From: Methylotenera sp. G11
GTDB lineage: Bacteria > Pseudomonadota > Gammaproteobacteria > Burkholderiales > Methylophilaceae
DNA: 64,000 bases
Assembly (NCBI RefSeq): GCF_000799735.1
Contig: NZ_JUHH01000001.1
Span: 1,426,001 to 1,490,000 of the forward strand
Direction of reading: 5' to 3'
Position 1 is the stretch's first letter. Every line of letters begins with the position of its first letter. The notes beneath the pieces were generated by a model. It saw nothing but the letters and a program-made list of their open reading frames with translations, did not search any database and had not been told where the DNA came from. Shown here one piece after another: positions 1-10,809 of the stretch. A program made the position numbers and the translations under genes.

Positions 1-711
1 ACGTGCACGCTCCGGACCGGTTGCCATGGCAGATCCCATCATCGCCATGCCCATTTCACTCATCACCGTGCGCACGTCGGCAAAGTCGACGTTCACGGTA
101 CCGGCGCAATTGATAATCTCGGCAATGCCTGATACTGCATTGTGCAGCACATCATTTGCAGCACGGAAAGCTTCCAGGAACGGTACGTCTTCACCCAGCA
201 CTTCCATCAGTTTTTCGTTTGGAATCACAATCAGCGAGTCCACGAACTTGGATAATTCATCTAGACCATCAGTCGCGACTTTAGTGCGTTTTCCTTCGAA
301 AGAGAAAGGTTTAGTCACTACCGCTACGGTCAGGATACCCATTTCCTTTGCAATCTGCGCAATGATAGGCGCTGCACCGGTACCGGTACCGCCACCCATG
401 CCTGCCGTGATAAACAGCATATCGGCACCGTCGATCAATTCAGCGATGGCATCGCGGTCTTCCAGTGCGGCTTCACGGCCGACTTCAGGCTTGGCACCCG
501 CCCCCAGACCACGGGTCAGCGTCTCACCGATCTGCAGCACGGTTTTGGCCTGGCTCTTTTTCAAAGCCTGCATATCGGTGTTGGCGCAGATAAATTCAAC
601 GCCGCCCACATTCTTTTCAATCATGTGTGCAACCGCATTGCCGCCGCAACCGCCTACACCGATGACTTTAATCACAGCTTCCTGTGAATTTTTTTCCATA
701 ATCTCAAACAT
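1..711 (-). CDS. ftsZ: Cell division GTPase FtsZ (partial, C-terminus beyond window)
   Basis: Tubulin-like GTPase that assembles the cytokinetic Z ring on the inner face of the membrane. The first 237 codons are present and run off base 1. The start ATG at 711 is preceded by GAGGAGG with a 7-base gap, which makes it preferable to an in-frame ATG at 699. The translation shows the N-terminal glycine loop [10 protein letters not shown] and the FtsZ/tubulin signature [10 protein letters not shown], followed by conserved FtsZ sequence up to the edge. It is the last dcw gene seen here, 76 bp downstream of ftsA, as in most Proteobacteria. The opposite strand carries a long open frame that is only a shadow. 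Confidence 0.97.
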   Translation of the reverse strand, partial: MFEIMEKNSQEAVIKVIGVGGCGGNAVAHMIEKNVGGVEFICANTDMQALKKSQAKTVLQIGETLTRGLGAGAKPEVGREAALEDRDAIAELIDGADMLFITAGMGGGTGTGAAPIIAQIAKEMGILTVAVVTKPFSFEGKRTKVATDGLDELSKFVDSLIVIPNEKLMEVLGEDVPFLEAFRAANDVLHNAVSGIAEIINCAGTVNVDFADVRTVMSEMGMAMMGSAMATGPERAR

Positions 712-787
712 TTTAGTGCCTCCTCTTTTTGACTTTATTTACATCTGCCTGAATTACTCTTTTTTACTGCTTTACACTTGCTAACTA

Positions 788-2026
788 CTAAAAATTGCCC
801 TGGAACCAGCTTTTCATCTTGTCCATGATCCTGCCGAATGAACTGGATTCCATCTGTCCGCTCAAGTGCCGCTCCAGCTGCTGCTTGCCCATCAGCACCA
901 GTCCCACGCCCGTTGCATAGCGCGGGTTGCTAATCACTTCAGATAAACCGCCGACATAGCGCGGCATGCCTAAACGTACCGGCATATGGAATATTTCCTC
1001 ACCCAGCTCCACCATGCCGCGCATCATTGCTGAGCCGCCGGTAATGACGATGCCGGATGCGATCATTTCTTCCATGCCGCTGCGGCGCAGTTCATTGAGC
1101 ACCAGCTCATACAGCTCGACGATGCGCGGTTCCAGCACTTCCGCCAGCGTCTGTACCGACAGCTGGCGCGGATCACGGCCATCAACACCCGGCACTTCCA
1201 CGATCTCGCGCGGATCAGCCAGCTGGCGCAATGCGCAACCGTGCTTGATCTTGATTTCTTCTGCTGCCTGCGTAGGCGTGCGGAAAGCCACCGCCACATC
1301 ATTGGTCATCTGGTCACCCGCAATCGGCACTACCGCCGTATGGCGAATAGCCCCCTGCTTGAATACGGCGATGTCCGTCGTACCGCCGCCGATGTCCACG
1401 AGGCAGACGCCCAGCTCTTTTTCATCTTCCGTCAGCACGGCAAGGCTGGATGCCAGCGGCTGCAATATCAGGTCACTCACCTCGATGCCGCAGCGCTTGA
1501 TGCATTTCACGATATTCTGTGCGGCTGCAACGGCACCGGTCACGATATGCACTTTCACTTCCAGCTTCATGCCGCTCATGCCCAAGGGCTCACGCACGTC
1601 TTCCTGGCCGTCTATAATGAATTCCTGCGTCAGGATATGCAGTATCTGCTGGTCAGCCGGCAAAGCTATGGCACGCGCAGTCTCGACGACGCGATCCACA
1701 TCCATCTGCGAAACTTCTGCATCCTTGATCTTTACCATGCCGTGTGAATTCAGGCTTTTGATATGGCTGCCGGCTATGCCGGTAAACACATTGTTGATTT
1801 TGCAATCCGCCATCAGCTCCGCTTCTTCCAGCGCGCGCTGTATGGATTGCATGGTGGATTCGATATTCACCACCACGCCTTTTTTAAGGCCGCGTGAAAC
1901 GTGCTGGCCAAGGCCAATTACTTTCAGCGTGCCTTCCGGCTGCAATTCGGCCACGATGGCGACGATTTTAGAGGTGCCTATATCCAGGCCCACGATTAAA
2001 TTCTGATCTTCTTTGATTCTGCTCAT
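788..2026 (-). CDS. ftsA: Cell division protein FtsA
   Basis: Actin-like ATPase that tethers FtsZ to the membrane and helps recruit late divisome proteins. The 412-aa length is normal for the family. The N-terminus has the actin-fold phosphate-1 motif (GLDIGTSKIVAIVAE, about residues 13-27). The second phosphate loop VDIGGGTTDIAVF and the adenosine motif GIVITGGSAMMRG are intact. The C-terminal end (SFGRIMDKMKSWFQ) is the amphipathic membrane-targeting helix. It lies 19 bp downstream of ftsQ and 76 bp upstream of ftsZ. Confidence 0.97.
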   Translation of the reverse strand: MSRIKEDQNLIVGLDIGTSKIVAIVAELQPEGTLKVIGLGQHVSRGLKKGVVVNIESTMQSIQRALEEAELMADCKINNVFTGIAGSHIKSLNSHGMVKIKDAEVSQMDVDRVVETARAIALPADQQILHILTQEFIIDGQEDVREPLGMSGMKLEVKVHIVTGAVAAAQNIVKCIKRCGIEVSDLILQPLASSLAVLTEDEKELGVCLVDIGGGTTDIAVFKQGAIRHTAVVPIAGDQMTNDVAVAFRTPTQAAEEIKIKHGCALRQLADPREIVEVPGVDGRDPRQLSVQTLAEVLEPRIVELYELVLNELRRSGMEEMIASGIVITGGSAMMRGMVELGEEIFHMPVRLGMPRYVGGLSEVISNPRYATGVGLVLMGKQQLERHLSGQMESSSFGRIMDKMKSWFQGNF

Positions 2027-2045
2027 TATTCATCCCTTCCGTGAA

Positions 2046-2873
2046 TCAGGTCACGGTCTTTGTCTGCTTACTGCTGGTGTCGATTAATCTTTTACCACTG
2101 GCCTGCTTGGTTTCCCCTTTTACTGCATTAATTGCCAGGCCTGCTGCAACAGGCTGGGGCAACTTCGCGCCTTCTGTAGGTCTACGCACCGCAAACCCGT
2201 TCGGGTAACGTAAATCCGCATAAGTGATTTTCTTATTCAAACCCGCAATCGTGCTGTTATAAACTTTGGCAAACTTCTCCAGGCGCGCTTGCATGTCCGT
2301 ACGGCCCAGCTCAACCACGATGCCGTTGTTCGTTGTGATCTGCCAGGCACGCCTTGGCGTCAGCGCCAGTGTCACGACTTGCAGGTTTGCCGTTTTCAGC
2401 ACCTTGTTAAATGCGTCATATTGCGAAGCCACTTCTATCACCCCGTCACTTGGCCCATAAAACACCGGCAGGTCGCTGCCGGACGCAGCATGAAACAGCT
2501 CGCCCTGCCGGTTCACGAGGGCGACAGTGCTCCAGCGCGCTACAGCCTGATGCTCTTCTATCATCACCTCCAGCTTATCCGGCCAGCGGCGGCGCACGCT
2601 GACCTTGCGTGCCCATGGCAGCTTTTCAAATGCATCACGCGCCTTGATCAGGTCCAGCGTAAAGAAATTACCTTTCAAATGTTTTGCTACGATCAACTGC
2701 ACCTGTTCACGGCTCACATGATTGAGCTGCCCATCCACCTTCACTTCACGCAGCGGGAAAATCGGCAGATGCACGACCACGTAAAGTACGGCGTACAGCA
2801 TGACCACAACGCTAAGCGCAAACAGCAGGTTGGCAATCCAATTCAATAATGTGGGCTTATGCCACATGTGCAA
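2046..2873 (-). CDS. ftsQ: Cell division protein FtsQ
   Basis: Bitopic inner-membrane divisome protein that links FtsB/FtsL with the rest of the division machinery. The 275-aa protein has a short cytoplasmic tail, one transmembrane helix (about residues 11-33), a POTRA domain (about 37-105, beginning [10 protein letters not shown]) and a periplasmic FtsQ domain. The start overlaps the end of ddl by 17 bp. An in-frame ATG two codons later (MWHK) is an equally possible start. The last roughly 40 residues are polar and low-complexity, typical of betaproteobacterial FtsQ tails. Confidence 0.94.
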   Translation of the reverse strand: MHMWHKPTLLNWIANLLFALSVVVMLYAVLYVVVHLPIFPLREVKVDGQLNHVSREQVQLIVAKHLKGNFFTLDLIKARDAFEKLPWARKVSVRRRWPDKLEVMIEEHQAVARWSTVALVNRQGELFHAASGSDLPVFYGPSDGVIEVASQYDAFNKVLKTANLQVVTLALTPRRAWQITTNNGIVVELGRTDMQARLEKFAKVYNSTIAGLNKKITYADLRYPNGFAVRRPTEGAKLPQPVAAGLAINAVKGETKQASGKRLIDTSSKQTKTVT

Positions 2874-3765
2874 GCTCCAATATACGTATCACCAGTTCAT
2901 CAAAACCGATGCCGCTGGCTTTTGCCGCCATCGGCACCAGGCTATGGTCTGTCATGCCCGGGCTGGTATTCACCTCCAGAAAGTAATGCCTGCCTGCTTC
3001 ATCCATCAAAAAGTCAACGCGCCCCCAGCCCCTGCATCCGATTGCGTTGAAAGCCTGCAATGCCTCCTGCTGGATCTGCGCTTCTTTTTCTGCGCTCAAA
3101 CCGCATGGGCATAGATACTCAGTATCGTCACGCAGGTATTTCGCTTCAAAATCGTAGAATTCATTTTTCGGCACGATGCGTACGATCGGCAGTGCTTTAT
3201 CGCCGAGTATGCCAACGGTGTATTCACCGCCGCCTACAAACTGCTCGGCGATCACCAGCGGGTCAGATTTTGCCGCCAGTTCATAGGCCGCCTGCAAGCC
3301 ACCGGCCTGTTTCACCTTGCTGATACCGATGCTGGAGCCTTCATTCGCCGGTTTTACAAACAAAGGCAAGCCCAGCCTTTTTTCAATCGCAGCGAAATCC
3401 GAGTCCGCCTTTACCAGTTCAAATGCCGGGGTACTGATACCCGCCGCTGACCAGATCATTTTGGTACGCCATTTATCCATGCCGATTGCCGACGCCATAA
3501 CGCCACTGCCGGTATAAGGGATCCCAAGTAATTCCAGCGCCCCCTGCATTGCTCCGTCTTCACCGAAACGGCCATGCAATGAAATCATGGCACGGTCAAA
3601 ACCCTCCAGGTCATGCAGCGGGCGTGTTGCCGGATCAAAAGCGTGCGCATCGACGCCCTGCCTTTGCAGTGCCGCCAGCACAGCTGAACCGCTTTTCAGT
3701 GAAACCTCGCGCTCACCGGATTTACCGCCAAACAACACGGCTACTTTGCCAAAATTACGCATCAT
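2857..3765 (-). CDS. ddl: D-alanine--D-alanine ligase
   Basis: ATP-grasp ligase that makes D-Ala-D-Ala, the dipeptide that MurF adds to the peptidoglycan precursor. At 302 aa it matches the DdlB length. Visible motifs are [16 protein letters not shown] at the N-terminus, the ATP-grasp lid region [16 protein letters not shown], and the C-terminal metal and substrate site [17 protein letters not shown]. The start overlaps the murB stop as ATGA, and the end overlaps ftsQ. This placement between murB and ftsQ is the usual dcw arrangement. Confidence 0.97.
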   Translation of the reverse strand: MMRNFGKVAVLFGGKSGEREVSLKSGSAVLAALQRQGVDAHAFDPATRPLHDLEGFDRAMISLHGRFGEDGAMQGALELLGIPYTGSGVMASAIGMDKWRTKMIWSAAGISTPAFELVKADSDFAAIEKRLGLPLFVKPANEGSSIGISKVKQAGGLQAAYELAAKSDPLVIAEQFVGGGEYTVGILGDKALPIVRIVPKNEFYDFEAKYLRDDTEYLCPCGLSAEKEAQIQQEALQAFNAIGCRGWGRVDFLMDEAGRHYFLEVNTSPGMTDHSLVPMAAKASGIGFDELVIRILELAHVA

Positions 3766-4682
3766 TTCCTTACCTCTATTTCACTTTTCCCTTGCTCGCC
3801 TGTTTTCAGCTCGCCAAGCACTTTCACTTCCTGCTGCAATGCCACGCCCTGCTTCTGCAATACGGTTTCACGCATATGTTTAATCAACAGTTCAATATCC
3901 AGTGCAGTGGCACCGCCGATATTCACAATGAAATTGGCATGTTTCTCCGAAACCTGCGCACCGCCTATGGTGTATCCTTTCAAGCCGCTTGCCTCAATCA
4001 GCCGCGCTGCATAATCCCCTTCCGGATTCCTGAAGGTAGACCCGGCACTTGGCAGGTTCAAAGGCTGTGAAGCCAGCCTTTTCGCCAGCAAAGCCTTGAT
4101 CTTCTGTGTCGCCTCCTGCGCATCGCCCTGTGCCAGCTGCAGCCATGCCGCTACAAACCACTCGTCCGCCACCGGCATTGCGATATGGCGGTAAGTCGGC
4201 ACAAACTCGGCAGCATCACGCGTATTCAATTCACCGCGCCGGTTAACGGTAGTCACACGTTTCACCACATTCCAGGTCTCGCTGCCATAACAGCCCGCAT
4301 TCATCGCCAGCGCACCGCCTAATGTACCGGGGATGCCTGCAAAAAATTCAGCCCCCTGTTTTGCCTCTTTTGCGCAGAACTTTGCCAGTTTTGCGCAGGT
4401 CACTCCGGCCTCGGCATACACCAGGTCACCATCCATACGTTGTGCTGTCAGCACGTTATGCATGAGCACCACCGTGCCGCGCACACCGCCATCACGCACC
4501 AGCAGGTTAGAGCCCAGCCCAATAAAATTGATCGGTTCGCCGGCATCCAGGCTTTGCAGGAATGCACACAAATCATCCAGCCCGGCAGGAATGTAAAACT
4601 GATCGGCACAACCACCCACACGCCAGCTGGTATAGCGTGCCAGGGGTTCGTTCAACAGTAATTTTCCGTTATGCGGCTTCAT
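3762..4682 (-). CDS. murB: UDP-N-acetylenolpyruvoylglucosamine reductase MurB
   Basis: FAD- and NADPH-dependent reductase that turns UDP-GlcNAc-enolpyruvate into UDP-MurNAc in the cytoplasm. At 306 aa it looks like the shorter type II MurB: N-terminal FAD fold with [22 protein letters not shown] and [18 protein letters not shown], then the catalytic segment [20 protein letters not shown] with the conserved Ser, and a C-terminal [15 protein letters not shown] motif. It is 15 bp after murC and overlaps ddl by 4 bp. Confidence 0.97.
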   Translation of the reverse strand: MKPHNGKLLLNEPLARYTSWRVGGCADQFYIPAGLDDLCAFLQSLDAGEPINFIGLGSNLLVRDGGVRGTVVLMHNVLTAQRMDGDLVYAEAGVTCAKLAKFCAKEAKQGAEFFAGIPGTLGGALAMNAGCYGSETWNVVKRVTTVNRRGELNTRDAAEFVPTYRHIAMPVADEWFVAAWLQLAQGDAQEATQKIKALLAKRLASQPLNLPSAGSTFRNPEGDYAARLIEASGLKGYTIGGAQVSEKHANFIVNIGGATALDIELLIKHMRETVLQKQGVALQQEVKVLGELKTGEQGKSEIEVRK

Positions 4683-4697
4683 TGTTTTGTCTAGTCT

Positions 4698-6092
4698 CTA
4701 ATTTGCCAGGTCTCTGGTTTTTGCGGCAACCTGCCCGATAGAACCTGCCCCCATTACAATCACTACATCCGCATCCTGTGCAACATCCAGTATCACCTGC
4801 GGCAATTCATCCGTGGTTTCCACAAACATAGGCTCTACCTTGCCTGCAACGCGAATCGCGCGAATCAGCGAACGCGTATCTGCCGCAACGATTGGCGCTT
4901 CGCCTGCGGAATACACTTCTGTCAGCATCACCACATCGGCGCCGGACAGTACTTTTACAAAATCTTCAAAACAGTCGCGGGTCCGTGTGTAACGATGCGG
5001 CTGAAACGCCATCACCAGGCGGCGGTTCGGAAACGCGCCGCGTGCCGCTGCAATCACGGCCTGCATTTCCACCGGGTGGTGGCCGTAGTCATCGATCAGG
5101 GTGAATGTGCCGCCTGATTTTGCGGCGATTTCACCATAACGCTCGAAACGCCTGCCTACGCCCTTAAACTCCCTGAGCGCCTTGATAATGGCCGCATCCG
5201 GCACATTGAGCTCACTGGCGATCGCGATCGCTGCCAAAGCATTCAGCACATAATGATTGCCCGGCAGGTTCAGGGTCACATCAAATTCAGTCGTCACGCC
5301 ATTAATACGCTGCACCGTAAAATGCATCCTGCCGTTTTCGGCACGCACGCCCTTTGCACGTATCCTGGCATCTTCGCTCAAGCCGTAGGTCATGACAGGC
5401 TTGGTGACACGCGGCAGGATCTCGCGGATATTGGCATCATCGACACACACCACAGCCATGCCCCAGAACGGCAGCTGCTGCAGAAACTCTACAAATGCAC
5501 TCTTGAGTTTCTCGAAACTGTGCTCATAGGTATCCATGTGATCCTGGTCAATATTCGTCACCACCGCCATGACCGGTGTCAGATGCAGGAATGACGCGTC
5601 CGATTCATCCGCCTCGGCCACGATGTATTCACCCGTACCAAGCTTGGCATTTGCATTTGCGGCTTCCAGCTTGCCGCCGATCACAAATGTCGGATCCATG
5701 CCAGCCTCAGCCAGGATGCTCGCGATCAGGCTGGTGGTTGTCGTTTTGCCGTGTGTCCCGGCCACGGCAATGCCCTGCCTGAAACGCATGAGTTCTGCCA
5801 GCATCAATGCCCGTGGCACTACCGGTATCTTCTTCGCCCTGGCAGCTTTCACTTCCGGGTTCTCTTCATTGACGGCTGAAGACACCACGACCACATCCGC
5901 GTCTTTTACATTGGCTTCCGCATGCCCCTGGTATATCGCTGCACCGAAACCTGCCAGACGCCTGGTGGTGGCGTTTGCAGCCAGGTCTGAACCGGACACG
6001 CTGAAGTCCAGATTGATCAGCACTTCTGCAATGCCGCTCATACCGGAGCCGCCGATACCCACGAAATGCACATTTTTCACTTTATGTTTCAT
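4698..6092 (-). CDS. murC: UDP-N-acetylmuramate--L-alanine ligase MurC
   Basis: ATP-dependent ligase that adds L-Ala to UDP-MurNAc. The start is placed at the ATG at 6092 ([15 protein letters not shown]): it has AAGGAGG just upstream and forms a 4-bp ATGA overlap with the murG stop. A longer frame to 6179 would run back into murG and shows no family similarity. The 464-aa product has the N-terminal Rossmann motif [11 protein letters not shown], the Mur-ligase P-loop [11 protein letters not shown], the central EADESDASF and NIDQDHMD motifs, and the C-terminal DDYGHHPVE and FQPHRYTRT segments. Confidence 0.97.
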   Translation of the reverse strand: MKHKVKNVHFVGIGGSGMSGIAEVLINLDFSVSGSDLAANATTRRLAGFGAAIYQGHAEANVKDADVVVVSSAVNEENPEVKAARAKKIPVVPRALMLAELMRFRQGIAVAGTHGKTTTTSLIASILAEAGMDPTFVIGGKLEAANANAKLGTGEYIVAEADESDASFLHLTPVMAVVTNIDQDHMDTYEHSFEKLKSAFVEFLQQLPFWGMAVVCVDDANIREILPRVTKPVMTYGLSEDARIRAKGVRAENGRMHFTVQRINGVTTEFDVTLNLPGNHYVLNALAAIAIASELNVPDAAIIKALREFKGVGRRFERYGEIAAKSGGTFTLIDDYGHHPVEMQAVIAAARGAFPNRRLVMAFQPHRYTRTRDCFEDFVKVLSGADVVMLTEVYSAGEAPIVAADTRSLIRAIRVAGKVEPMFVETTDELPQVILDVAQDADVVIVMGAGSIGQVAAKTRDLAN

Positions 6093-7165
6093 CGTGCTAC
6101 CTCCTTGCAGATCACGGACACATTGGCAGTCGCTTCCGGCTTGCCTAATGCACGTGCTTTTCTTGCCATATCCAGGCATTGTTCGCGGCTGAGGCTGCCC
6201 AATATTCCAGCCAGTTTTTCCACACTCAGCTCATCCTGTTTTATCAGCAGCGCCGCGCCAGCCTCTGCCAGATAAGCGGCATTGGTCGTCTGGTGGTCAT
6301 CCACCGCAAACGGAAACGGCACCATCAGCGCCCCAAGGCCTACAGCCGAGACTTCCGCCACGGTCAGCGCGCCAGAACGGCAGACCACAAAATCCGCCCA
6401 TGCATACATTTCTGCCATATCCTCTATAAATGCACGTGCATCCACAGCCACACCGGCTTTTGCATAATTGCTTTTCAAGGCATCGATATGCTTGACGCCG
6501 CTCTGGTGAACCACCTGCGGCCGCTGTTCTGCCGGCAGCCTAGCCAGCGCCTGCGGAATCGCCTCGTTCAAGGCATGCGCACCCAGACTGCCGCCAACCA
6601 CCAAGATACGCAGCGCATCTTCGCGCCCTGCAAAACGTGATTCCGGCGGCGCCAGATGTGCAATATCCGCACGTACCGGGTTACCTACCAGTATCGCCTT
6701 GTCGCCGAATGCGGCAGGAAATGCCGCCAGCACGTGGTCAGCGATTTTTGCCAGCACCTTGTTGGTTAAACCCGCGACTGAATTCTGTTCATGTATCACC
6801 AGTGGCTTACCCAGCAGTTTCGCCATGAACCCACCCGGGAAGGCCGCAAAGCCCCCCATACCCAGCACCACATCAGGCTGATGCTGCCTGATGGCATGCA
6901 TGCTCTGGCTAAAGGCTTTGATTAGTTTCACCGGCAGCAGCAGCCAGCCCAGCAGTCCTTTGCCGCGCACTCCCTGCATATGGATCATGGCTTTGCTGTA
7001 GCCCTTGCCTTCTATCAGGCGGTTTTCCATACCGCCGGCTGTGCATAGCCATACGACCTGCCAGCCTTCGGCCTGCAAATGATCTGCCACCGCCATGGCC
7101 GGATAGACATGGCCACCGGTACCGCCCGCCATCACCATCAAGGTTTTTGTGACTGGTTTACTCAT
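6089..7165 (-). CDS. murG: Undecaprenyl-PP-MurNAc-pentapeptide-UDP-GlcNAc GlcNAc transferase MurG
   Basis: Peripheral membrane GT28 glycosyltransferase that converts lipid I to lipid II. The start chosen is ATG at 7165 ([19 protein letters not shown]), overlapping the ftsW stop by 4 bp; the extra upstream frame lies inside ftsW. The 358-aa length fits the family. Visible motifs are the N-terminal G-loop [31 protein letters not shown], and the C-terminal UDP-GlcNAc site [16 protein letters not shown] with [14 protein letters not shown]. Confidence 0.97.
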   Translation of the reverse strand: MSKPVTKTLMVMAGGTGGHVYPAMAVADHLQAEGWQVVWLCTAGGMENRLIEGKGYSKAMIHMQGVRGKGLLGWLLLPVKLIKAFSQSMHAIRQHQPDVVLGMGGFAAFPGGFMAKLLGKPLVIHEQNSVAGLTNKVLAKIADHVLAAFPAAFGDKAILVGNPVRADIAHLAPPESRFAGREDALRILVVGGSLGAHALNEAIPQALARLPAEQRPQVVHQSGVKHIDALKSNYAKAGVAVDARAFIEDMAEMYAWADFVVCRSGALTVAEVSAVGLGALMVPFPFAVDDHQTTNAAYLAEAGAALLIKQDELSVEKLAGILGSLSREQCLDMARKARALGKPEATANVSVICKEVAR

Positions 7166-8325
7166 ACCGGCAAACCTTTCTGCAACCTGCGATTCTCGAA
7201 GTCGATGCGCAGCAATATCGCCATCGCAATGCAATTTGCCAGAATGCCGCTGCCGCCAAATGAGAGCAGAGGCAGCGTCAGGCCTTTGGTTGGCAGCAGC
7301 CCCATATTCACGCCCATATTGATAATGCCCTGCACACCGATCCACACACCCAGGCCCTGTGCCAGTAAAGCCGCAAAATAGCGTTCATTCTCGATCGCTT
7401 CTTTCGCCATGCCGAATGCCCGCAGCACGATCCAGGCAAACAGGCCAACCACGGTGACCACACCCGTAAACCCGAGCTCTTCTGCGATCACTGCCAGTAA
7501 AAAGTCAGTATGTGCCTCAGGCAGGTACAGCAGTTTCTCCACGCTGGCACCCAGGCCTACGCCCAGCCATTCGCCGCGGCCGAATGCAATCAGCGCGTGC
7601 GACAACTGGTAGCCCTTGCCATAGGGGTCTGCCCATGGATCCATAAAGCCGATGACGCGTTCAAGGCGGTAAGGAGAACTCCAGATCAGGAAGATGAAAC
7701 CGATCACGAGCAGCACGATCAAACCGCCGAAGATACGGCCATTGATACCGCCCAGCCACAGAATGGAAATCGAGATCGCCGCAATGACGGCAAATGCCCC
7801 GAAGTCAGGCTCTGCGAGCAGCAGGCCGCCTACCAGCAGCATGACAAACAGCATGGGCATGAAGCCTTTTTTAAAGCTATCCATCACCGCGGCCTTGCGC
7901 ACGGTGTAATCGGCCACATACATGGCGGCAAACAGCTTCATGAACTCTGACGGCTGCAGGTTGATCACAAACAGGGACAGCCAGCGACGGCTGCCGCCGA
8001 CCACGCGGCCAATGCCAGGCACCAGCACCAGCACCAGCAGCGCCAGGCCTACCAGGAACAGGTAAGGCGCCATTTTCTGCCACCATGCCACGGGGATATT
8101 GAACGCGACGAATGCTGCGCCCAGGCTCACCACCATGAAAATGGCCTGGCGCACCAGGTAATAGCTGCTGTTATTGCCGACAGCCTTATCGGCTTCAGCA
8201 ATGGCAATGGATGCCGAATAGACCATTACCAGGCCTATCCCCAATAAAATCAGCGTGACCCACAATAAACCCTGGTCATAATTAGGCGCGTTGATACGGT
8301 CACGGTTGAGCATGGTTACCATCAT
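7162..8325 (-). CDS. ftsW: Septal peptidoglycan glycosyltransferase FtsW
   Basis: SEDS-family polytopic membrane protein that polymerises lipid II at the septum with FtsI. The 387-aa product has about ten hydrophobic segments. Conserved SEDS sequences are visible: VYSAS in the first helix, [27 protein letters not shown] in the central region, and [17 protein letters not shown] with [11 protein letters not shown] near the end. It overlaps murD (upstream) and murG (downstream) by 4 bp each, so translation is probably coupled. Confidence 0.97.
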   Translation of the reverse strand: MMVTMLNRDRINAPNYDQGLLWVTLILLGIGLVMVYSASIAIAEADKAVGNNSSYYLVRQAIFMVVSLGAAFVAFNIPVAWWQKMAPYLFLVGLALLVLVLVPGIGRVVGGSRRWLSLFVINLQPSEFMKLFAAMYVADYTVRKAAVMDSFKKGFMPMLFVMLLVGGLLLAEPDFGAFAVIAAISISILWLGGINGRIFGGLIVLLVIGFIFLIWSSPYRLERVIGFMDPWADPYGKGYQLSHALIAFGRGEWLGVGLGASVEKLLYLPEAHTDFLLAVIAEELGFTGVVTVVGLFAWIVLRAFGMAKEAIENERYFAALLAQGLGVWIGVQGIINMGVNMGLLPTKGLTLPLLSFGGSGILANCIAMAILLRIDFENRRLQKGLPV

Positions 8326-9680
8326 GGTCTCTGCTCCAGACGTTTAACCGCATCCACAAACACTTCTGCGCGATGCACATAATTCCTGAACATATCAAAA
8401 CTGGCGCATGCCGGTGACAGCAATACGGCATCGCCTGCCTGCGCCAGTTTCCTGGCAATATTCACCGCTTCCGGCAGGTCTGCGGCATGATACAGGGCCA
8501 CTCCGGTTTCCAGCAGCTCCGCCTCGATCAATGCCGCATCGCGGCCGATCAGTACCACTGCGCGGGCATTATCAGCAACCGGCTGTTTCAGTGGCGAGAA
8601 GTCCTGCCCCTTGCCGTCGCCGCCCGCGATCAGCACCACTTTCTGCGACAGACCGGAAAGCGCAGCACAAGTGGCGCCTACATTGGTGCCCTTGGAGTCA
8701 TCAAAGTAATCAACGTCGTCAACCTCTGCCACCCACTCCACGCGATGCGGCAAACCTTTGAAGTTATAAAGCGTCTGGATGATAGGGACATAATCCATAC
8801 CGATGCCGCGACACAGTGCAATCGCCGCCAGTGCGTTCGCTGCGTTATGCAGCCCGCTGATCTTGAGGTCGCGCATATTCATGAGCTCATGCTCACCGCA
8901 GCACAGCCAGGTTTCACCTTCTATATCTCTCAAGCCATAACTGCATTCGTCTTCGCCTGCATCGAGGCCGAACGTCACCTGCGGCAGTTTAGTGCGCGCC
9001 ATCAGCATGCTCCAGGCATCGTCACGGTTCAGCACCTGCAGCCTGGCATTATAGAAAATACGCGCTTTCGCGATTGCATAGTCCTGCATGCCGGCATACC
9101 TGTCCATGTGGTCTTCAGACAGGTTGAGCATGGTTGCCGCATCCACTACTAAATTACTGGTGGTTTCCAGCTGAAAGCTGGAAAGCTCCAGCACATAGAC
9201 GTCCGGCGCATCCATGCTCAAGGCATCCAGCACCGGCAAGCCGATATTGCCGGCTACGATCGTTTTCAAGCCTGCCGCTTTGCACATTTCACCGACCAGG
9301 GTTGTCACCGTGGTTTTACCGTTGGCACCGGTAATGGCAATGACCCTGGCATCAGCCGGGCGATATTGTGCAAACAGCTCGACATCACCGACAACAGGGA
9401 CGCCGCGCTGAATTGCCGCCTGCACTTCAGGCTCGCTCAAGGGCACGCCCGGACTGGCAACCACCAGCTCGGCGCCTGCAAACATCTCGGCAGCAAAGGC
9501 TCCTGTATGCAGCTTCACCTGTGGAAACTCTGCTGTCAGCGCTGCTACGCCTGGCGGGTTATCGCGTGTATCGGCAACAGACAAACGTGCGCCATGGCCG
9601 TGCAGCCAGCGCAATGCGGACAGGCCTGTCTCTCCCAGCCCCAGCACCAATACCTGTTTATCTTTTAACGCGATCGTCAT
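8322..9680 (-). CDS. murD: UDP-N-acetylmuramoyl-L-alanine--D-glutamate ligase MurD
   Basis: Adds D-Glu to UDP-MurNAc-L-Ala. The 452-aa product has a Rossmann-like N-terminus ([17 protein letters not shown]), the Mur-ligase P-loop [14 protein letters not shown], the conserved LELSSFQLE and [10 protein letters not shown] segments, and the C-terminal [11 protein letters not shown] and [10 protein letters not shown] motifs. It lies 14 bp after mraY and its stop overlaps the ftsW start (ATGA). Confidence 0.97.
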   Translation of the reverse strand: MTIALKDKQVLVLGLGETGLSALRWLHGHGARLSVADTRDNPPGVAALTAEFPQVKLHTGAFAAEMFAGAELVVASPGVPLSEPEVQAAIQRGVPVVGDVELFAQYRPADARVIAITGANGKTTVTTLVGEMCKAAGLKTIVAGNIGLPVLDALSMDAPDVYVLELSSFQLETTSNLVVDAATMLNLSEDHMDRYAGMQDYAIAKARIFYNARLQVLNRDDAWSMLMARTKLPQVTFGLDAGEDECSYGLRDIEGETWLCCGEHELMNMRDLKISGLHNAANALAAIALCRGIGMDYVPIIQTLYNFKGLPHRVEWVAEVDDVDYFDDSKGTNVGATCAALSGLSQKVVLIAGGDGKGQDFSPLKQPVADNARAVVLIGRDAALIEAELLETGVALYHAADLPEAVNIARKLAQAGDAVLLSPACASFDMFRNYVHRAEVFVDAVKRLEQRP

Positions 9681-9694
9681 GTTTAAATCTTTAC

Positions 9695-10798
9695 CTATCT
9701 AATCTTCAGGCTGGCCAGGCCGATCAGCACCAGCATCATGCTGATGATCCAGAAACGCACAACGACCTGTGTCTCTTTCCAGCCTTTTTGCTCATAATGA
9801 TGGTGCAGCGGCGCCATCAGGAAAATGCGCTTGCCGACACCGGTTTTGCTTTTAGTGTATTTAAAATACAGCACCTGTATTGCCACCGAGAATGTCTCCA
9901 CCACGAATACGCCGCCCATGATGAACAGAATGATTTCCTGGCGCACGATCACGGCCACAATGCCCAGGGCAGCGCCCAGGGCCAGTGCGCCTACATCCCC
10001 CATGAACACTTCGGCCGGATAGGCGTTAAACCACAGGAAACCCAGGCCCGCACCCACCATAGCCGCGCAGAACACCATCAGCTCACCGGCACCCGGTACG
10101 TAAGGAATGGACAGATACTTGGCAAAGTAGAAGTGGCCGGTCACGTAAGCGAATATCGCCAGCGCGCCTGCCACCATGACCGTGGGCAGGATGGCCAGGC
10201 CATCCAGGCCATCGGTCAGGTTCACGGCATTGCTGCTGCCAACCACTACCAGGTAAGTCAGCACGATAAAGGCCAGGCCACTCATCGGAATCACCAGGCT
10301 TTTAAAGAATGGGATCAGCAGGGTCGTTTCAGCCGGCACGGTTGCAGTCTGCTGCAGAAACACAGCCACACTGAAACCAACGACAGACTGCCAGAAGTAT
10401 TTTTCTTTGGCCGACAACCCTTTAGGGTTACGGTGCACCACTTTGCGCCAGTCATCCACCCAGCCGATGATGCCGAAACCGAGGGTGGTAAACAGCACCA
10501 CCCATACAAACCTGTTGCTCAAGTCTGCCCACAGCAAAGTGGAAATTGCGATTGAAATCAGAATCAGCGCACCGCCCATGGTAGGTGTGCCGGCTTTGAC
10601 CAGATGCGTCTGCGGGCCGTCATCGCGCACTGACTGGCCAACCTTGTAGTAGGTCAGCTTACGGATCAGCGCCGGCCCCATAACAAATGAGATCGTCAGG
10701 GACGTAAGCGTGGCGAGCACAGCGCGCAATGTAATGTAATTGAATACATTAAAGCCACGGACGTCATGTGCTAACCACCTTGCCAGTTCAAGTAACAT
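9695..10798 (-). CDS. mraY: Phospho-N-acetylmuramoyl-pentapeptide transferase MraY
   Basis: Integral membrane enzyme that transfers phospho-MurNAc-pentapeptide to undecaprenyl phosphate, giving lipid I. The 367-aa protein has about ten predicted helices. Family motifs are present: [10 protein letters not shown], the aspartate pair [15 protein letters not shown] (catalytic and Mg-binding region), [11 protein letters not shown] and the histidine motif APLHHHYE. It lies 11 bp after the murE-murF fusion gene. Confidence 0.98.
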   Translation of the reverse strand: MLLELARWLAHDVRGFNVFNYITLRAVLATLTSLTISFVMGPALIRKLTYYKVGQSVRDDGPQTHLVKAGTPTMGGALILISIAISTLLWADLSNRFVWVVLFTTLGFGIIGWVDDWRKVVHRNPKGLSAKEKYFWQSVVGFSVAVFLQQTATVPAETTLLIPFFKSLVIPMSGLAFIVLTYLVVVGSSNAVNLTDGLDGLAILPTVMVAGALAIFAYVTGHFYFAKYLSIPYVPGAGELMVFCAAMVGAGLGFLWFNAYPAEVFMGDVGALALGAALGIVAVIVRQEIILFIMGGVFVVETFSVAIQVLYFKYTKSKTGVGKRIFLMAPLHHHYEQKGWKETQVVVRFWIISMMLVLIGLASLKIR

Positions 10799-10809
10799 AA
10801 TTTTTCTCC

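Noticed and set aside
26-784. Long plus-strand frame opposite ftsZ
   Set aside because: It is exactly antisense to the strongly conserved FtsZ coding sequence; composition (Ser/Pro/Ala-rich) is that of a shadow frame.
966-2006. 346-codon plus-strand frame opposite ftsA
   Set aside because: Shadow of a conserved gene; no domain, no start signals.
9368-10555. 395-codon plus-strand frame opposite murD/mraY
   Set aside because: Spans two real genes on the other strand; His/Gln-rich shadow translation without family similarity.
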